A DNA stretch of 41,618 nucleotides, from the NCBI GenBank assembly GCA_016934955.1, contig JAFGRY010000030.1, positions 69,899 to 111,516 of the forward strand, given 5' to 3'. Under the pieces are notes generated by a model. It worked only from the letters and a program-made list of their open reading frames with translations. It searched no databases and was not told the origin of the DNA. Below are positions 16,242 to 24,908 of this stretch, one piece after another (the first letter of the stretch is position 1; each line of letters opens with the position of its first letter). The position numbers and the translations under genes were made by a program. Source of the stretch: a bacterium (GTDB lineage Bacteria; Zhuqueibacterota; QNDG01; JAGLOF01).

Positions 16242-16270
16242 AATATATACTTGAGCATGGAAAGATGCAA
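16242..16270 (-). promoter_or_regulatory. Putative promoter of the transglutaminase-like gene
   Basis: Minus strand: TTGCAT (16265-16270), a 17-bp spacer, TATATT (16242-16247). It has the same two boxes and spacing as the candidates at 24223 and, with TTGCAA, at 22175 and 26413. It lies about 64 bp before the TTG start at 16178. Confidence 0.6.
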
Positions 16271-16352
16271 ACGGTTATTCATTCTTGTCTGTGGAAACAG
16301 AGGCGGCATACAGGTGTTGCGGTTTTCAGGGGCAGAGCCCTGTCAGACAGTC

Positions 16353-16378
16353 CGCCCGGGGGCTCAAGCCCCCGGGCG
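16353..16378. repeat. GC-rich palindrome of a dispersed family
   Basis: A perfect 12-bp inverted repeat (CGCCCGGGGGCT and AGCCCCCGGGCG) with a 2-base CA centre. The right arm plus flank, GCCCCCGGGCGATC, is shared exactly with the palindrome at 31615-31645. It lies between genes and has no T-tract. Confidence 0.55.
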
Positions 16379-16465
16379 ATCGATGCGAAAGAGCTATATA
16401 TAACCGGGAATATACTACGGTCCTTTTAATACATTGCGAGTTATCATCTACCTTTGCGGCTGAAT

Positions 16466-16630
16466 TTATTTCCACTCATCCGAGTAGATATCACAGGTCA
16501 CATCTCCATTAGCGTTGATAGTTGTGTGAGCCCGCGCTTTCCAGATGTAATTAACTCCACTCCCCCTACTGACAAGCACACGGATGAAGGTATAATTTAA
16601 TGCGAGTCCGGATGCGGTCTGTCCGGTTAC
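16466..16630 (-). pseudogene. Start-less open frame, C-terminal gene remnant
   Basis: A 54-codon frame on the minus strand reads like genuine protein, with pieces such as LALNYTFIRVLVSRG, YIWKARAHTT and INANGDVTCDIYSDEWK before TAA. It is bounded upstream by an in-frame TGA and has no ATG; the only internal GTG has no SD. The NANGDVT segment resembles a motif seen near the ends of some small secreted proteins. It lies 27 bp beyond the stop of the serine hydrolase in the same frame, separated by two TGA codons. It is best read as the tail of a lost gene. Confidence 0.3.
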
Positions 16631-16657
16631 TCACGGATGCGTGCTTGTGATCCCGGT

Positions 16658-18241
16658 TCATTCAGTTTCTATCCTGAGCAGATGCAAATCCTGGAAATCA
16701 AAACTGAAATCGATATCCGGCGATATGCCCTGCATCCTGATGCTCTTCGCTTTCCCCCTGTCATCGACGGCAACTATCGCGAAAGCATCTCCGTTCAGAT
16801 CCTGGTATTCCCACCTAATGACAAAGGTATTCGCTTGATAATAGTACATCCGCCCGTTGAGTTTGGGGGAACGATAGCATCTGAACCATAACCGGCCGTC
16901 GTTTATAAACACTTCCACTTTTCCGAACCACTTGTCTTCATATACGCCGATATAGTTTTCCGTATTGATCCGCACTCCTTGTGCCGCCCGGACCGTTTCC
17001 CATACGCGTGCGCTCACGGAATCCGCCCTGGCATGACTTTCCCGATACCTGTTGTAGTATCTGTCCAGCCATCCGTAATCATCAAGGCCCAGATAATGGT
17101 CCATAATTGTCCGGGTGACGGAAGAGCAGACATAGGAGCCGCCGTCACTGGTGTTGGTCAGCACAATAATGCCGAGATTCAAATCCGGGATCAGGATGGT
17201 TTTTGAAAGCATACCGGGCAGTGATCCTGTATGGGATACGAGCATATTGCCTCTGACGTCAGTCAGATTCCAGCCCAGCCCGTACCCCGCAAAATGAGAA
17301 TTATATCGGGGATCTGAGTCGGCCTCCATCGGTGTATGAATTCTCCACATCTCTTTCCGGCTTGCCTCGGAAAACAGCTGTTTCTCGAGATTCCCGCCGT
17401 ACTTTCCTTTGTTCAGATGAACCAGCATCCAGCGGCATAAATCATCCACATTCGAAAGAATCGCCCCCGGGGCTCCGTTGATTTTTTTCGGATCCCGCAC
17501 GTAATGAGCGACGGTTTTCAGGGGACCGGTTTCGGTCGAGTGGGGTGTGGCGACATTGCTCATGTCGGTGATCTGTGTCATCGAGGTATAGGAATTGTCC
17601 ATCTGCAGCGGTTCCATGATGCGTGTTCTCACAAATTCTTCCCAGCTCATGCCGCTGACCCTCGCTATCACTTCTCCTGCAACATAATATAAAATATTGT
17701 CATAATCGAATTGTGTGCGGAACGCGGATACCGGTTCGAAATGCTGAAACACGGAAAGCAGTTCGCCGATGGTTGTATTGGTGCCGCCGGGCCAAATCAT
17801 CAGGTCGGCGGCGCCGAGGCCGAGACCGCTGCGGTGAGTCAGTAAATCCTGGATGTTGAAATTCTCGGTAACATAGGTATTATACATTTTAAATTCAGGG
17901 ATATATTCCCTGACCCTGTCATTCCAGGCTAATCTGCCCTCGTCCACGAGAATCGCCAGGGCTGCCGTAGTAAAGGCTTTTGTATTTGAGGCAATGGTGA
18001 AGTTGGTGTGCTCATTCACCTTCTGCTTCGTTTCGATCGATGTCGCTCCATAGCCCTTTGCATGAATGACAGCGCCATCTTTGACAATGCCGACCGCGGC
18101 TCCGACTACATTGAATTTCTCCATTGATTCTTCAACCAGCTGATCGATCTTTTGAGACGTCATCTGGGCATGACCGGCCCTGTTCACAACCAGCGCCGCA
18201 AGTACGAGCAGAACTATCCTCCGCCTCGATGGTGTCATCAT
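16658..18241 (-). CDS. Secreted beta-lactamase-fold serine hydrolase
   Basis: A 527-residue protein. A signal peptide (MMTPSRRRIVLLVLAALVVN ending at AGHAQ) precedes a class C beta-lactamase/PBP-like domain with all three motifs intact: SNTK (Ser85, Lys88) in FTIASNTKAF, YDN in QFDYDNILYYVAG, and HTG in LVSHTGSLPG. The last 100 or so residues form a small beta-barrel-like DUF3471-type domain (YIGVYEDKWFGKVEVFINDG). Relatives include D-aminopeptidases, esterases and Pab87-like peptidases. It is probably periplasmic or exported. The start is ATG 18241 (GGGAG five bases upstream). It is the last gene of a four-gene block of secreted hydrolases, 122 bp after the amidohydrolase. Confidence 0.9.
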   Translation of the reverse strand: MMTPSRRRIVLLVLAALVVNRAGHAQMTSQKIDQLVEESMEKFNVVGAAVGIVKDGAVIHAKGYGATSIETKQKVNEHTNFTIASNTKAFTTAALAILVDEGRLAWNDRVREYIPEFKMYNTYVTENFNIQDLLTHRSGLGLGAADLMIWPGGTNTTIGELLSVFQHFEPVSAFRTQFDYDNILYYVAGEVIARVSGMSWEEFVRTRIMEPLQMDNSYTSMTQITDMSNVATPHSTETGPLKTVAHYVRDPKKINGAPGAILSNVDDLCRWMLVHLNKGKYGGNLEKQLFSEASRKEMWRIHTPMEADSDPRYNSHFAGYGLGWNLTDVRGNMLVSHTGSLPGMLSKTILIPDLNLGIIVLTNTSDGGSYVCSSVTRTIMDHYLGLDDYGWLDRYYNRYRESHARADSVSARVWETVRAAQGVRINTENYIGVYEDKWFGKVEVFINDGRLWFRCYRSPKLNGRMYYYQANTFVIRWEYQDLNGDAFAIVAVDDRGKAKSIRMQGISPDIDFSFDFQDLHLLRIETE

Positions 18242-18363
18242 TGTGTCTCCCTTTCAACAACATGTGGAATGGTGATCATTGCCTCACTCCTGGAAATCAA
18301 CAGGCCATCAGCGGTATTGACCAAAGAGAAAAGCCCTTGTGAAGCAACAACCAGTGTTTGTCG

Positions 18364-20049
18364 CTAGTGATACGGGTACACCTGTTTTCCGCCCGTATAG
18401 GTACATAGAATCTTCACGTCCTTGATTAACACAGGATCTATTTCCAGCAGGTTCTGATCGAGAATGACGAAATCGGCCAGCTTGCCCGCTTTGAGTGACC
18501 CCTTTATATCTTCGTCAAAGGAAGCATAGGCCGCGTTGACGGTATACGCTCTCAATGCCTCTTCAACGGTGATCTTTTCTGCGGGTATCCAGCCGTCCGG
18601 GTTCCTGCCGTCAAGGGTCCGGCGGGTGACCGCGGCATATATCCCTTCCAGGGGAGTGGGGGGCGCCACACTCCAGTCGCTGCCGAAGGCGAGTGTTACG
18701 CCTGCATCCAGAAATGAACGGAAGGCGTAGCTTGTTTCGGCCCGTTCCTTGCCGATTATCTCTTCGAGCCATCTGCCGTCATCTATGGCATGGTACGGCT
18801 GCACACTGGCGATGACGCCAAGCTTCCTGAACCGTTCAAAGTCACGACGCCTAAGATGCTGGGAATGTTCGATGCGCAGCCGCCGGTCTCTCTCCCCGTT
18901 CCGGGCAATCACCTGTTCGTACACATCCAGGACATCGCTGACCGCTCTGTCGCCGATGGCATGAATCGCCAGCTGCAGTCCCGCGGCATCGGCTCCGGCA
19001 GCCCGGGCCTGCAGTTTTTCTTTCGACAGCAGATAGAGGCCCGTATCCTCCGGCTGGTCGGTATACGGTTCAAAAAAGCCGGCCGTATGTGATCCGAGAG
19101 ATCCGTCGAGCATGCACTTTGAGAAACCGATTTTCAGCCATTCGTCGCCGTATCCGTCTTTTTCAATGATGTCACGCAGTGCTTCCCACTCGCTCAGGAT
19201 CACTCCAACGTAAAAACGGGTGATATGCCGGTCCTTGACGCGCCTGTATTTTTCAATGACAGCCGCGTCTTCAAGATCCATATTGTGAACCGTGGTCACT
19301 CCCTTTGAGGCGACAAACCGCATCCCCTCCAGGAAGGCGGCGTCATCCTGCTCCGGGGTATGTTCAGGAATCACGGCATAGACAAGGGAGGCCGCGTTAT
19401 CCTTGAAAATACCGGTTGGATTGCCGTTCCCATCCCTGACAATGGTTCCGCCGTCCACATCCGGGGTGTTCTTCGAGATCCCGGCCAGTCGCATCGCCAG
19501 AGAATTTGCCAGAATCATGTGCCCGTCCAGCCGCACGACACACACCGGGTGATCCGGCGTGAATTCATCGATCCAGGACGCTTCGGGAAGTTCCCCGCCC
19601 CAGAGCGTGTGATCCCAGTCTCCGTCCAGTATCCAGCTTCCCTTCGGAAGCGCTGTTGCTTTTTCTTTGATGCGTCCGGCGAACTCTGCGGGAGTGGCGG
19701 CGTCGCGCAATTTCACGGATGACAATCCGTAGCTGCTCGAGAGAAAATGAACGTGAGAATCGATAAAACCCGGCGTGATGAATTTCTCTTGCCCATCGAT
19801 CACTTCCTTCGCTTTTTCCATATAGCGGACTTTCAGGTCATCGCCGCCAACGGCAAGGATCCTGTCGCCGGAAATGACAAGCACGCTGGCAAAAGGGCTG
19901 TTCTGTTCACCCGTCCAGATCCGGGCATTGTGAATCACCAGATCGACCGTAGTATCGGCGGTTCTTCCGCACGATATCAGCGTTACGGCTGAAACCGTGA
20001 TAATCATGACTGCTTTCCTTATGTGGAATATCCTGTCATTTCCTGTCAT
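18364..20049 (-). CDS. YtcJ-type metal-dependent amidohydrolase lipoprotein
   Basis: A 561-residue amidohydrolase-superfamily protein of the YtcJ/NfdA (amidohydrolase_3) type. The lipoprotein signal ends at TLISC (Cys27). The N-terminal beta domain (DLVIHNARIWTGE, ISGDRILAVG) is followed by the metal ligands HVH at 99-101 in PGFIDSHVHF. Later conserved pieces are LQLAIHAIGDRAVSDVLDVYE, RIEHSQHLRRRDFERF and LAFGSDWSVAPPTPLEGI, all diagnostic of the group. Family members hydrolyse N-substituted amides; the natural substrate is unknown. ATG 20049 has GGGGAG seven bases upstream and supplies the basic n-region of the signal; ATG 20007 is possible but would lose it. It follows the SGNH gene by 40 bp. 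Confidence 0.9.
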   Translation of the reverse strand: MTGNDRIFHIRKAVMIITVSAVTLISCGRTADTTVDLVIHNARIWTGEQNSPFASVLVISGDRILAVGGDDLKVRYMEKAKEVIDGQEKFITPGFIDSHVHFLSSSYGLSSVKLRDAATPAEFAGRIKEKATALPKGSWILDGDWDHTLWGGELPEASWIDEFTPDHPVCVVRLDGHMILANSLAMRLAGISKNTPDVDGGTIVRDGNGNPTGIFKDNAASLVYAVIPEHTPEQDDAAFLEGMRFVASKGVTTVHNMDLEDAAVIEKYRRVKDRHITRFYVGVILSEWEALRDIIEKDGYGDEWLKIGFSKCMLDGSLGSHTAGFFEPYTDQPEDTGLYLLSKEKLQARAAGADAAGLQLAIHAIGDRAVSDVLDVYEQVIARNGERDRRLRIEHSQHLRRRDFERFRKLGVIASVQPYHAIDDGRWLEEIIGKERAETSYAFRSFLDAGVTLAFGSDWSVAPPTPLEGIYAAVTRRTLDGRNPDGWIPAEKITVEEALRAYTVNAAYASFDEDIKGSLKAGKLADFVILDQNLLEIDPVLIKDVKILCTYTGGKQVYPYH

Positions 20050-20089
20050 TTCAGTGCTCCCCGGGTCCGCGGATCCATTATTCGTGACA

Positions 20090-20791
20090 TTATCTTTTCA
20101 GGACGGTATTAAGATGTTCCGTCCAGATTCTGTATCCTTCATCATTCGGGTGCAGGCCGTCTTTCATATAGTCATCGATGACGTACCTGGAACCGTTTTC
20201 CCGGAACAGGGAATACAGGTCGACATAATGCAGGCCGTGTTCCCGTGCCAGAAATGCAATATATGTGTTGATGCTGACTATCATCTCCGGCGGACAATTG
20301 TTCCAGCGAGGAGAGGTCGGCAGAATTGAATGCAGGTAGACTTCATACTGTTTTTTCTGGATGATGGCATTGACCAGTTCCCGGTAAAGATATTTTACGG
20401 CCTCCGCAGATCTTCCCGCGCCTATATCGTTAATGCCGATCAGGACGGCGAGTTTCGCCTTTGCAGCATCACCAAGGCAGATGTCGAGCCTGTCGATGAG
20501 TCCGTCGAGATGATCACAGGCAACCCCGCGGTTGACGGCGTTCCGGTCCGGGAAGTATTTTTTGACATCATACCCTTCGATTATCGAGTTGCCGATAAAA
20601 ATGAGGCTGTTCTCCCGAATACTGTCTCGTTCCTGCCTGAACGTTTCCACCCGTTCATACCAGTGCGTGTCCTTTACTACGGGTTTGATATATATCTCAT
20701 TATGATTTTCAAAACGGCCGTTTGCAAGCGGTGTTCCGCATGAAGCGAACAGGAGGCAAACGAGAAATGACGGCAGTAGCCACTTTTTCAT
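20090..20791 (-). CDS. SGNH/GDSL-type esterase lipoprotein
   Basis: A 233-residue SGNH hydrolase. The lipobox ends at LLFASC (Cys18). Block I is IFIGNSIIEGY, with Ser69 in the GDSI position; block II Gly is in NRGVACDH; block III is LIGINDIG (Asn121); block V is DGLHPNDEGY with the catalytic Asp and His. The enzyme is expected to deacylate esters such as acetylated sugars or lipids, outside the cytoplasm. ATG 20791 is preferred because it begins the signal peptide; the in-frame TTG at 20818 is 9 codons earlier, and neither has a clear SD. It lies between a serine hydrolase and the YtcJ-type amidohydrolase in the same orientation. Confidence 0.9.
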   Translation of the reverse strand: MKKWLLPSFLVCLLFASCGTPLANGRFENHNEIYIKPVVKDTHWYERVETFRQERDSIRENSLIFIGNSIIEGYDVKKYFPDRNAVNRGVACDHLDGLIDRLDICLGDAAKAKLAVLIGINDIGAGRSAEAVKYLYRELVNAIIQKKQYEVYLHSILPTSPRWNNCPPEMIVSINTYIAFLAREHGLHYVDLYSLFRENGSRYVIDDYMKDGLHPNDEGYRIWTEHLNTVLKR

Positions 20792-20855
20792 GAACGTGTC
20801 TTGTATTTTTTTATCCAATCAGCGGATGGCCGGCCGTATTCCCGAGGGCCGCGTG

Positions 20856-22010
20856 TCAATCCAGCCAGTTATGTTCTTTTAACAGTTCCAGACCCCGGTT
20901 TCTCAATTCATCCAACCCGTCAACCGGGCGGTTGAACAATCCTGCATAGAACAGGTTCTTCTCCGGAATAGAAACAAAGAATGCTCTGAAGCCCCCTTGT
21001 GAACCCGTGTGATAGACGATTTTAACACCATACGTATTGGCTTCATCGTGTTTTCCCATTATGAACCAGCTGCACCCGATCTGCGCAGGAATAGTATCAT
21101 TCCAGCATTCCGGCGAATATATCTTGCGTGATTTTTCAACCGCTTCCCCGCTCAAAAACAGGTGCTCCCTGATAGCGGTTTCATATTTTGCCAGATCGAG
21201 AACCGAGCACCAGATACCGCCATTACCCGAAGCGGCGAACGTCGGAAATTCTCCGTAATCATCCTCCCTGAAATGTCCGTCATCGGGTGTGTAGGCATGA
21301 GCAACCCCAATCTGTGGATAGGGACCGTCCGTTATTTTACTGTGATCCATCCCGGCAGGGGTGAATATTTTTTCTTCAATGAAATGCTGCCATTTCCGGC
21401 CGCTCACTTTTTCGATGATCAGGGCCAAACCGTTGAAAGCGGGATTGGAATATTCATACCGGCTTCCTGGTTCAAAATTCAGGCTCTGTACGTGCAGGAT
21501 GGGCTCGAAATTTTCTCTATCTTTTGCCGTCAGATAGAATTCTTTTTCTTCTTCCACTTTTCTCGCATCCGGCAGGCCTGACGTGTGGGAAAGCAGGTGT
21601 TTAATGTGTATTTTTTTTGCTATTTCAGGATGGTCAAAATTCGGGAAATAGGTATATATGGGATCTTCAATCGATAACAGTTTTTCTTCTTCCAGAATCA
21701 GGATGCCGTTTGAAACGAATGTCTTGGAAATTGAACCGGTATTGAAAATAGTATGTTCCGTAATTCTTTCACCTGTAGTGACATTCGCGATTCCATAGCT
21801 TTTTACAAAGATGACATCCGGGCCTTTCTTGACCAGGACAACTCCACCCGGTTCATCGTCGGAAAAGTGATTATCGTACAGGGCAGCGAATTCGGATGTG
21901 AGAGCGCCATTGTTGCCGGCACAGGAGAAGAGCCCCATAGAGATCAACATTGCCATGCAGTATGGGATGAAGTGAAAGTGACATGGGCGAACTGGTTTGT
22001 AGATGATCAT
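20856..22010 (-). CDS. Beta-lactamase-fold serine hydrolase lipoprotein
   Basis: A 384-residue protein with a lipoprotein signal ending at GLFSC (Cys30) and a compact class C beta-lactamase/PBP-like domain. Motifs are SISK (Ser93, Lys96) in FNTGSISKTF, YSN in YEYSNPAFNGLALIIEKVSG, and HTG in VYHTGSQGGFRAFF. KHLLSHTSGLPDARK is also typical. There is no accessory domain. It is the first gene of the hydrolase block that continues with the SGNH esterase 64 bp downstream. ATG 22010 is used; an in-frame GTG lies four codons earlier. A well-formed promoter candidate lies 165 bp upstream. Confidence 0.9.
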   Translation of the reverse strand: MIIYKPVRPCHFHFIPYCMAMLISMGLFSCAGNNGALTSEFAALYDNHFSDDEPGGVVLVKKGPDVIFVKSYGIANVTTGERITEHTIFNTGSISKTFVSNGILILEEEKLLSIEDPIYTYFPNFDHPEIAKKIHIKHLLSHTSGLPDARKVEEEKEFYLTAKDRENFEPILHVQSLNFEPGSRYEYSNPAFNGLALIIEKVSGRKWQHFIEEKIFTPAGMDHSKITDGPYPQIGVAHAYTPDDGHFREDDYGEFPTFAASGNGGIWCSVLDLAKYETAIREHLFLSGEAVEKSRKIYSPECWNDTIPAQIGCSWFIMGKHDEANTYGVKIVYHTGSQGGFRAFFVSIPEKNLFYAGLFNRPVDGLDELRNRGLELLKEHNWLD

Positions 22011-22174
22011 GGCTGTATCCACTCAACCCGGAAGTATAACGATCGAAACATCTGCAATTCATTTGCCATGCTCGGCAGCACAATCACTCATGCAGATGAA
22101 AGCAGCACATCTGATACCTGGTACCTGGTCGACCGTTCAGTGCAGTGTTGTATATGATTCTGGATAATTACATG

Positions 22175-22203
22175 AATATAGATTATTAAAAACGAAATTG
22201 CAA
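22175..22203 (-). promoter_or_regulatory. Putative promoter of the four-gene hydrolase block
   Basis: Minus strand: TTGCAA (22198-22203), a 17-bp spacer, TATATT (22175-22180). The surrounding 60 bp is strongly AT-rich. It lies about 165 bp before ATG 22010. Confidence 0.6.
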
Positions 22204-22359
22204 GTACTTGTTTGCAATTACCGGGAGAAGGGCGGAGTGATGTGTGAAGGGAGTATACACAGGGCGGAGACTGCCGGCATTCATCCGGTTCCAGGGAACC
22301 GTCCCTTCACGGCAGCAGCTCGGATCCTCCCGGGGCATGGGCCCGCTCAGGGGGTAATC

Positions 22360-22527
22360 TCATCTATCCTGACGCGACCACAGTTTGTAGTTGTAATCCG
22401 GTTCGCACTCGTGTGTTCCGCTCAGGATACCTGCCCGTCCCACCATATAGTGATGAACGGTGCTCCTGTTCTGAAACGTTATTTCTCCATCCGGAAAAGC
22501 GGCTTCGAGCAGTGGATCGAGATCTTT
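22360..22527 (-). pseudogene. Start-less open frame, C-terminal gene remnant
   Basis: A 55-codon frame ending in TGA at 22360-22362 reads like the end of a real protein: LEAAFPDGEITFQNRSTV, HHYMVGRAGILSGTHEC, DYNYKLWSRQDR. An in-frame TAA lies directly before it, and there is no ATG with an SD; the internal ATG would give only 28 residues. Codon use resembles that of neighbouring genes. I cannot name the family. It lies 23 bp beyond the stop of the gene at 22551, so it may be what is left of a gene displaced by that one. Confidence 0.3.
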
Positions 22528-22550
22528 TTACGTGCGGCAGTGGTGATTCG

Positions 22551-23837
22551 TTATCCCCCGAACCGCGGATTGACGACGTTATTATAAATGGATCCGAACG
22601 TGTAGCTGAGACCGATGGACAAGTAGTAGTCATAGGATGTCTCGAGCTCACGTCGTCGCAGCAGGATCTCCTCCAGCGAGGCGCCGCTGGCCGGCAGGGA
22701 TAACTGGTCCCGGACAAAGGTGATATACCCGAAAATATCGAGGGAGAGGCCTTTAACCAGCCGCAGTTCCAGGGAATTGATGAGGCTGACATGGAATTTT
22801 TCCATATCATGGAAATAGTGGGATCCGTAAAGAGACGCGTTGATCGAGCCCCAGGGCTGTTTGATCTGATATGAGATTTGCAGATTTTCGCTGAGGCGGC
22901 ATTCTTTCATTTTATAGTAGATCGTCAGTTCATGATAGTCGTAGTAATCCACTCCGATCATATACTGAAAGGTGAATTGACGGCGCGTTGCCTCCGAGTA
23001 GGGGTAGACATTGAACTCGATTCCAGGCCGCCAATAGGCGGTCAAATCCAGATTGCTGTAGGTGGACCGGGAGGCCCCGGAAATCGCGGCAAGGGACCAG
23101 CGGGGTGTCAGGCTTCTGACGATGGAGCCCCTGAAATAGTCGCTTCGCCGCTGATCGTTGTAGGACAGCCCCTCACCATAGTCATAGATCGTCCGGGTGT
23201 TGCTCATGGAAAGATAGAAACTCAGTTTCCAGTCTTCGGTGACGCGGTCCGCGGAAATGGATGCGCTCAGGGAGTTGTTTTTATAGGATTTTTCTCCGCT
23301 GAAATGTCCCCGCAGGCTCGTGCGGAACGTCCAGTAGTTCCAGGGATCGTTGACCGGTGTTGCGCCGGATTCACCGGGGCCGGTGTCCCTATAATGGATA
23401 TTGATCCGGTCGATTGCCGAAGAGTGAGAAACATACTGCATAAGACCGATCTTGAAGTGCCGCACCAGCTCCCCGCGGATCATGTCTTCCGTATCCGTCT
23501 GCTGCGAAGTGTAGGTCAGCGTATTTTCCTGCCCCGCGAATGCTCCCAGGCCGATGAAGTTGATGGTGTATTCACACCCGTCACTTCCCGTGCGCTGGGT
23601 GGTCGTCAGGATGTGCACATCGGCGTCGGCCCGGTCGCGCATGTAATTGACATAGGGGATCTCGGTGCGAATGTAATCCATATCCATGTACCAATCGGGA
23701 AAATCGATGAACACGCTGATCAGACCGGACGCATCACTGCTTCGACCGGCAGCCTGTGATAATACCAAAGATCGGGAAAAAAGAAGCAGGATGATGAGGA
23801 AGTATAGTGTCATTCCTGTCGGTCTGTTCATTTTCAT
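22551..23837 (-). CDS. Conserved envelope protein, probable outer-membrane barrel
   Basis: About 428 residues with a signal peptide (MTLYFLIILLLFSRSLVLSQ). The mature N-terminus carries a distinctive block, VFIDFPDWYMDMDYIRTEIP followed by YVNYMRDRADADVHILTTTQ. I recognise this as a conserved hypothetical family spread across Acidobacteria and FCB bacteria. The rest is alternating amphipathic strands, such as KLSFYLSMSNTR, FTFQYMIGVDYYDYHELTIYYKM and LELRLVKGLSLDIFGYI, as in an outer-membrane barrel. The function is unknown. ATG 23837 has AAGGAG eight bases upstream. The nearest promoter candidate is almost 390 bp upstream. Confidence 0.75.
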   Translation of the reverse strand: MKMNRPTGMTLYFLIILLLFSRSLVLSQAAGRSSDASGLISVFIDFPDWYMDMDYIRTEIPYVNYMRDRADADVHILTTTQRTGSDGCEYTINFIGLGAFAGQENTLTYTSQQTDTEDMIRGELVRHFKIGLMQYVSHSSAIDRINIHYRDTGPGESGATPVNDPWNYWTFRTSLRGHFSGEKSYKNNSLSASISADRVTEDWKLSFYLSMSNTRTIYDYGEGLSYNDQRRSDYFRGSIVRSLTPRWSLAAISGASRSTYSNLDLTAYWRPGIEFNVYPYSEATRRQFTFQYMIGVDYYDYHELTIYYKMKECRLSENLQISYQIKQPWGSINASLYGSHYFHDMEKFHVSLINSLELRLVKGLSLDIFGYITFVRDQLSLPASGASLEEILLRRRELETSYDYYLSIGLSYTFGSIYNNVVNPRFGG

Positions 23838-24322
23838 AGTCAATTCTCCTTATGCTGGCGGGAGCGGAGGGGCGACGAACCGGTCGTCATACCCGGGAGA
23901 ATAGCGCAGGATCATCGTTCGGTGTGAAGCGCCCCCTGCCCCCCGAAGAAATTTCCAGCAAAAAGCACAAAAGGCACGAAAACATACATTCCCATTATCC
24001 CTTTCATGATTTGCGTTTTTTCGCTGGAATTTTCAGAGGCTGCGTGAGAGTGCCGGAGGCGCCTGCTGCGCACATACCGGGTCAGCCGGGGCGGATGGGG
24101 GATGAACACGTGAAACCGGTGAAAAATGAGGAGTGAAATTCCAGCCATGTCGATCCTGTCACGTGAGGGTTCGCCCGCTGATGGTGAGCGGCGGGATTCC
24201 TTAACCGCGGAATTATAATATTAATATAGGGTATATTAATAGAGAATGCAAGTATTAGTTTAAGAAAAATTATAGTAGCGGGGAGTGAAAGGGGATTCCG
24301 GGCGAACGTCCGCGCACCGTGG
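23838..24322. other. Long leader region before the envelope protein gene
   Basis: No gene is supported. A 78-codon minus-strand frame (23912-24148) lacks an SD and family features. The region holds the promoter candidate at 24223-24251, the palindrome TCACGTGA at 24159-24166, and an imperfect inverted pair, GAAATTTCCAGC (about 23948) and GCTGGAATTTTC (about 24024). Confidence 0.5.
24223..24251 (-). promoter_or_regulatory. Putative promoter upstream of the envelope protein gene
   Basis: Minus strand: TTGCAT (24246-24251), a 17-bp spacer, TATATT (24223-24228), in a 60-bp AT-rich patch. The leader to ATG 23837 would be about 380 bases, unusually long. Confidence 0.6.
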
Positions 24323-24784
24323 TCAGGGTGCCCGGGACGATCCGGGAGTCAGCCCGTATTTTTCAAAAATGGAATGCGTATGCATCCAGCGGAGAACCAG
24401 GCGCTGCCCGGCCATGCTGTGCCAGTCCTTTTCAAGGGCGACATGACACTGCCGGCCCCGGCCCGTCCGCGAATGGTGGCAGAAGCGGCACTCCAGCGGC
24501 TGATATCCCGTGCCGTAGAGTTCGCAGAGATTCTCCTTGAGAAATGTGCAGCCGTTCCCTGCGTTGACCTGAAACGAGAGATCAGCTTCGTTGCCCCTGA
24601 ATGCCGGCGACAGCACGCCGAAAGTAAATTCTGGTGACAGTTCGCACATCATGCGGGTCCCGTACCCGGCCTCGAGGGCCGCGGCCGCTTCTTCAACGCT
24701 CCACCAGCCCGGGCGCCGGCAGTAGCCCAGGCAGATGCCGCAGGAGCAGGGTGGTGAGGGGGGAAACAGTTCCCTGGGAAACAT
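24323..24784 (-). CDS. YkgJ-like cysteine-cluster protein
   Basis: A 153-residue protein dense in cysteines: CSCGICLGYC near the start (about 13-22), then single cysteines in MMCELSPEF, GCTFLKENLCELYG, ECRFCHHSRTG and RQCHVALEKDW. The ordering CxxC / CTFL..LCELYG / ECRFCHH is that of the YkgJ family, thought to bind zinc or an Fe-S cluster; its biochemical role is not established. WWSVEEAAAALEAGYG and FGVLSPAFRGNE look like conserved core pieces. It ends the cysteine-rich cluster, 124 bp beyond the HEAT gene. The start is ATG 24784 with no strong SD. Confidence 0.72.
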   Translation of the reverse strand: MFPRELFPPSPPCSCGICLGYCRRPGWWSVEEAAAALEAGYGTRMMCELSPEFTFGVLSPAFRGNEADLSFQVNAGNGCTFLKENLCELYGTGYQPLECRFCHHSRTGRGRQCHVALEKDWHSMAGQRLVLRWMHTHSIFEKYGLTPGSSRAP

Positions 24785-24908
24785 ATCAGTGTGTCAGCCG
24801 TTATGTGTTTCGCCGCTTTCCGCACATCCCGCAGCCTGCAGCGCCTCTTGCGCAGGGGCTGTTATACGTGGATGCGAACTCTTTGCCGCGGAGAGGAAAC
24901 ATCACCCG

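Larger units (their letters stand above)
16179..16657. other. Intergenic region: promoter, palindrome and gene remnant
   Basis: Holds the promoter candidate for the transglutaminase-like gene (16242-16270), a GC-rich palindrome (16353-16378), and a 54-codon open frame without a start (16466-16630). No intact gene is seen. Confidence 0.6.
22011..22550. other. Intergenic region: promoter and gene remnant
   Basis: Contains the promoter candidate for the hydrolase block (22175-22203) with a further TTGCAA at about 22212, and a protein-like start-less frame (22360-22527). A plus-strand frame through here (22198-22587) has no SD and no recognisable pattern. Confidence 0.55.

Noticed and set aside
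22198..22587. 129-codon plus-strand frame in a gap
   Set aside because: No SD, no pattern, and it overlaps the end of the envelope gene and a more protein-like minus-strand remnant.
23912..24148. 78-codon minus-strand frame in the leader of the envelope gene
   Set aside because: No SD and no family features; the hydrophobic stretch near the end looks fortuitous.
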